Assembly: GCF_001602625.1 (NCBI RefSeq)
Contig: NZ_LECR01000078.1
Coordinates: forward strand, 2,331 to 9,252
Length of the DNA: 6,922 nucleotides
Direction: 5' to 3'
Source of the DNA: Sodalis-like endosymbiont of Proechinophthirus fluctus
GTDB taxonomy: Bacteria; Pseudomonadota; Gammaproteobacteria; Enterobacterales; Enterobacteriaceae
In this document: piece by piece, positions 6,498 through 6,922 of the stretch
How positions within the stretch are numbered: the stretch's first letter is position 1
Layout of the letters: each line of letters begins with the position of its first letter
Translations under genes and position numbers: made by a program
The notes under the pieces: generated by a model
Database searches by the model: none
The model's input: only the letters and a program-made list of their open reading frames with translations
Told to the model about the DNA's origin: nothing

Positions 6498-6922
6498 ATG
6501 AAACGGATCAGTGTCGGTAAGGCGCTGCGGCGTCAATAACAGCAGTAAAATTCATGAAGTGGTATTTACTCTTTTGTCTATCGACCGTGCGGGGTCTGCG
6601 CTCCCCGTTTTGCGCTTGATAAACCACAGTTATAGGTGATAAATCTTCTTAGCGGCGGCAAGCCGTGCGACTAACACAGTGCAATATGCTGGTCGAGGCG
6701 GTGCAGATCGTGTGTAGGCACATCCAGCCGCTATAAGGCGGCCAGCACTGATGAATTCAATGCGCTTATCGTCCCCGGCGGCGACTTCGGTGTGGCAAAA
6801 ACTTCAGTAATTTGGCACAAACGGACGCTAATTGTGAAGTCGATGCCCAACTGGCGCGTCTTCTTAGTGCAGGCGATGTATCAAAAGCGTAAGCCTTTAG
6901 GGTTTATCTGCATCGCGCCCGC
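6498..6922 (+). pseudogene. elbB: elbB pseudogene, DJ-1/PfpI-like glutamine amidotransferase-like protein, 5' part
   Basis: ElbB (217 residues in E. coli) is a class I glutamine-amidotransferase-like protein linked to isoprenoid output and reported to have glyoxalase activity. The start reads MKRISVGKALRRQ and then stops (TAA 6537-6539), where E. coli has MKKIGVILSGCGVYDG. Homology resumes in another frame as KIHEVVFTLLSIDRAGS (about 6549-6600). Further on come NALIVPGGDFGVAK (about 6758-6800), matching DALIVPGGFGAAKN, and KPLGFICIAPA at the right edge, matching the segment with the putative nucleophile Cys. Several frameshifts and stops lie between. It follows arcB as in E. coli and runs off the window at about two-thirds of its length. 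Identity is secure and the gene is non-functional. Confidence 0.92.

Noticed and set aside
6452..6520. Short frame of about 22 codons starting ATG-A9 upstream of and overlapping elbB
   Set aside because: No ribosome binding site precedes it and the product resembles nothing; it probably arises from the nine-A run.
1..6922. Insertion sequences, phage genes, CRISPR arrays, tRNA or rRNA genes
   Set aside because: No transposase-like or phage-like fragment, terminal inverted repeats, spaced direct repeats, tRNA arms or rRNA segments were seen; gene order follows the ordinary enterobacterial backbone.

Overview
The window looks like a decaying chromosomal segment of an enterobacterial insect symbiont. 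Gene order is gltB (minus strand), then yhcC, arcB and elbB (plus strand), which is the order I know from the enterobacterial gltB-yhcC-arcB-elbB neighbourhood. Three of the four genes are clearly eroded pseudogenes, yet their remains still read as close homologues of the E. coli proteins. That pattern of many recent pseudogenes, preserved synteny and moderate GC suggests a Sodalis-like symbiont (S. glossinidius or a relative). The genus is an inference from style and remembered homology, not from a database match.

Layout. Bases 1-2229 (minus) hold the 5' part of a gltB pseudogene (glutamate synthase large subunit), cut by the left edge of the window. Bases 2230-2923 are the divergent gltB/yhcC intergenic region, with an AT-rich core. 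Bases 2924 to about 3850 (plus) are a yhcC radical-SAM pseudogene. Bases 3947-6320 (plus) are arcB, the hybrid sensor kinase of the ArcB/ArcA redox system. Bases 6321-6497 are a short spacer. Bases 6498-6922 (plus) are an elbB pseudogene, cut by the right edge.

arcB is the only well-preserved locus, but it is not a single reading frame. A +1 frame change in the linker between the receiver and the HPt domain splits it into a 659-residue membrane kinase-receiver protein (3947-5926) and an overlapping frame of up to 135 residues that holds the whole HPt domain (5913-6320). The phosphorelay residues are all present: His294, Asp578 and the HPt histidine (His62 of the second frame). So are both PAS cysteines linked to quinone sensing (Cys182 and Cys243). 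The break falls between domains, so the two products could in principle work in trans; it could equally be an early inactivating mutation or a sequence error.

Biology. Loss of gltB would remove GOGAT-based glutamate synthesis. Loss of yhcC and elbB removes two poorly characterised functions. Retained arcB sequence suggests continued selection on redox sensing. I found no RNA gene, CRISPR array, insertion sequence or new multi-gene system. The items most worth a second look are the split ArcB, small tandem duplications confined to the pseudogenes, and an unusually high number of CTAG tetranucleotides for an enterobacterium.
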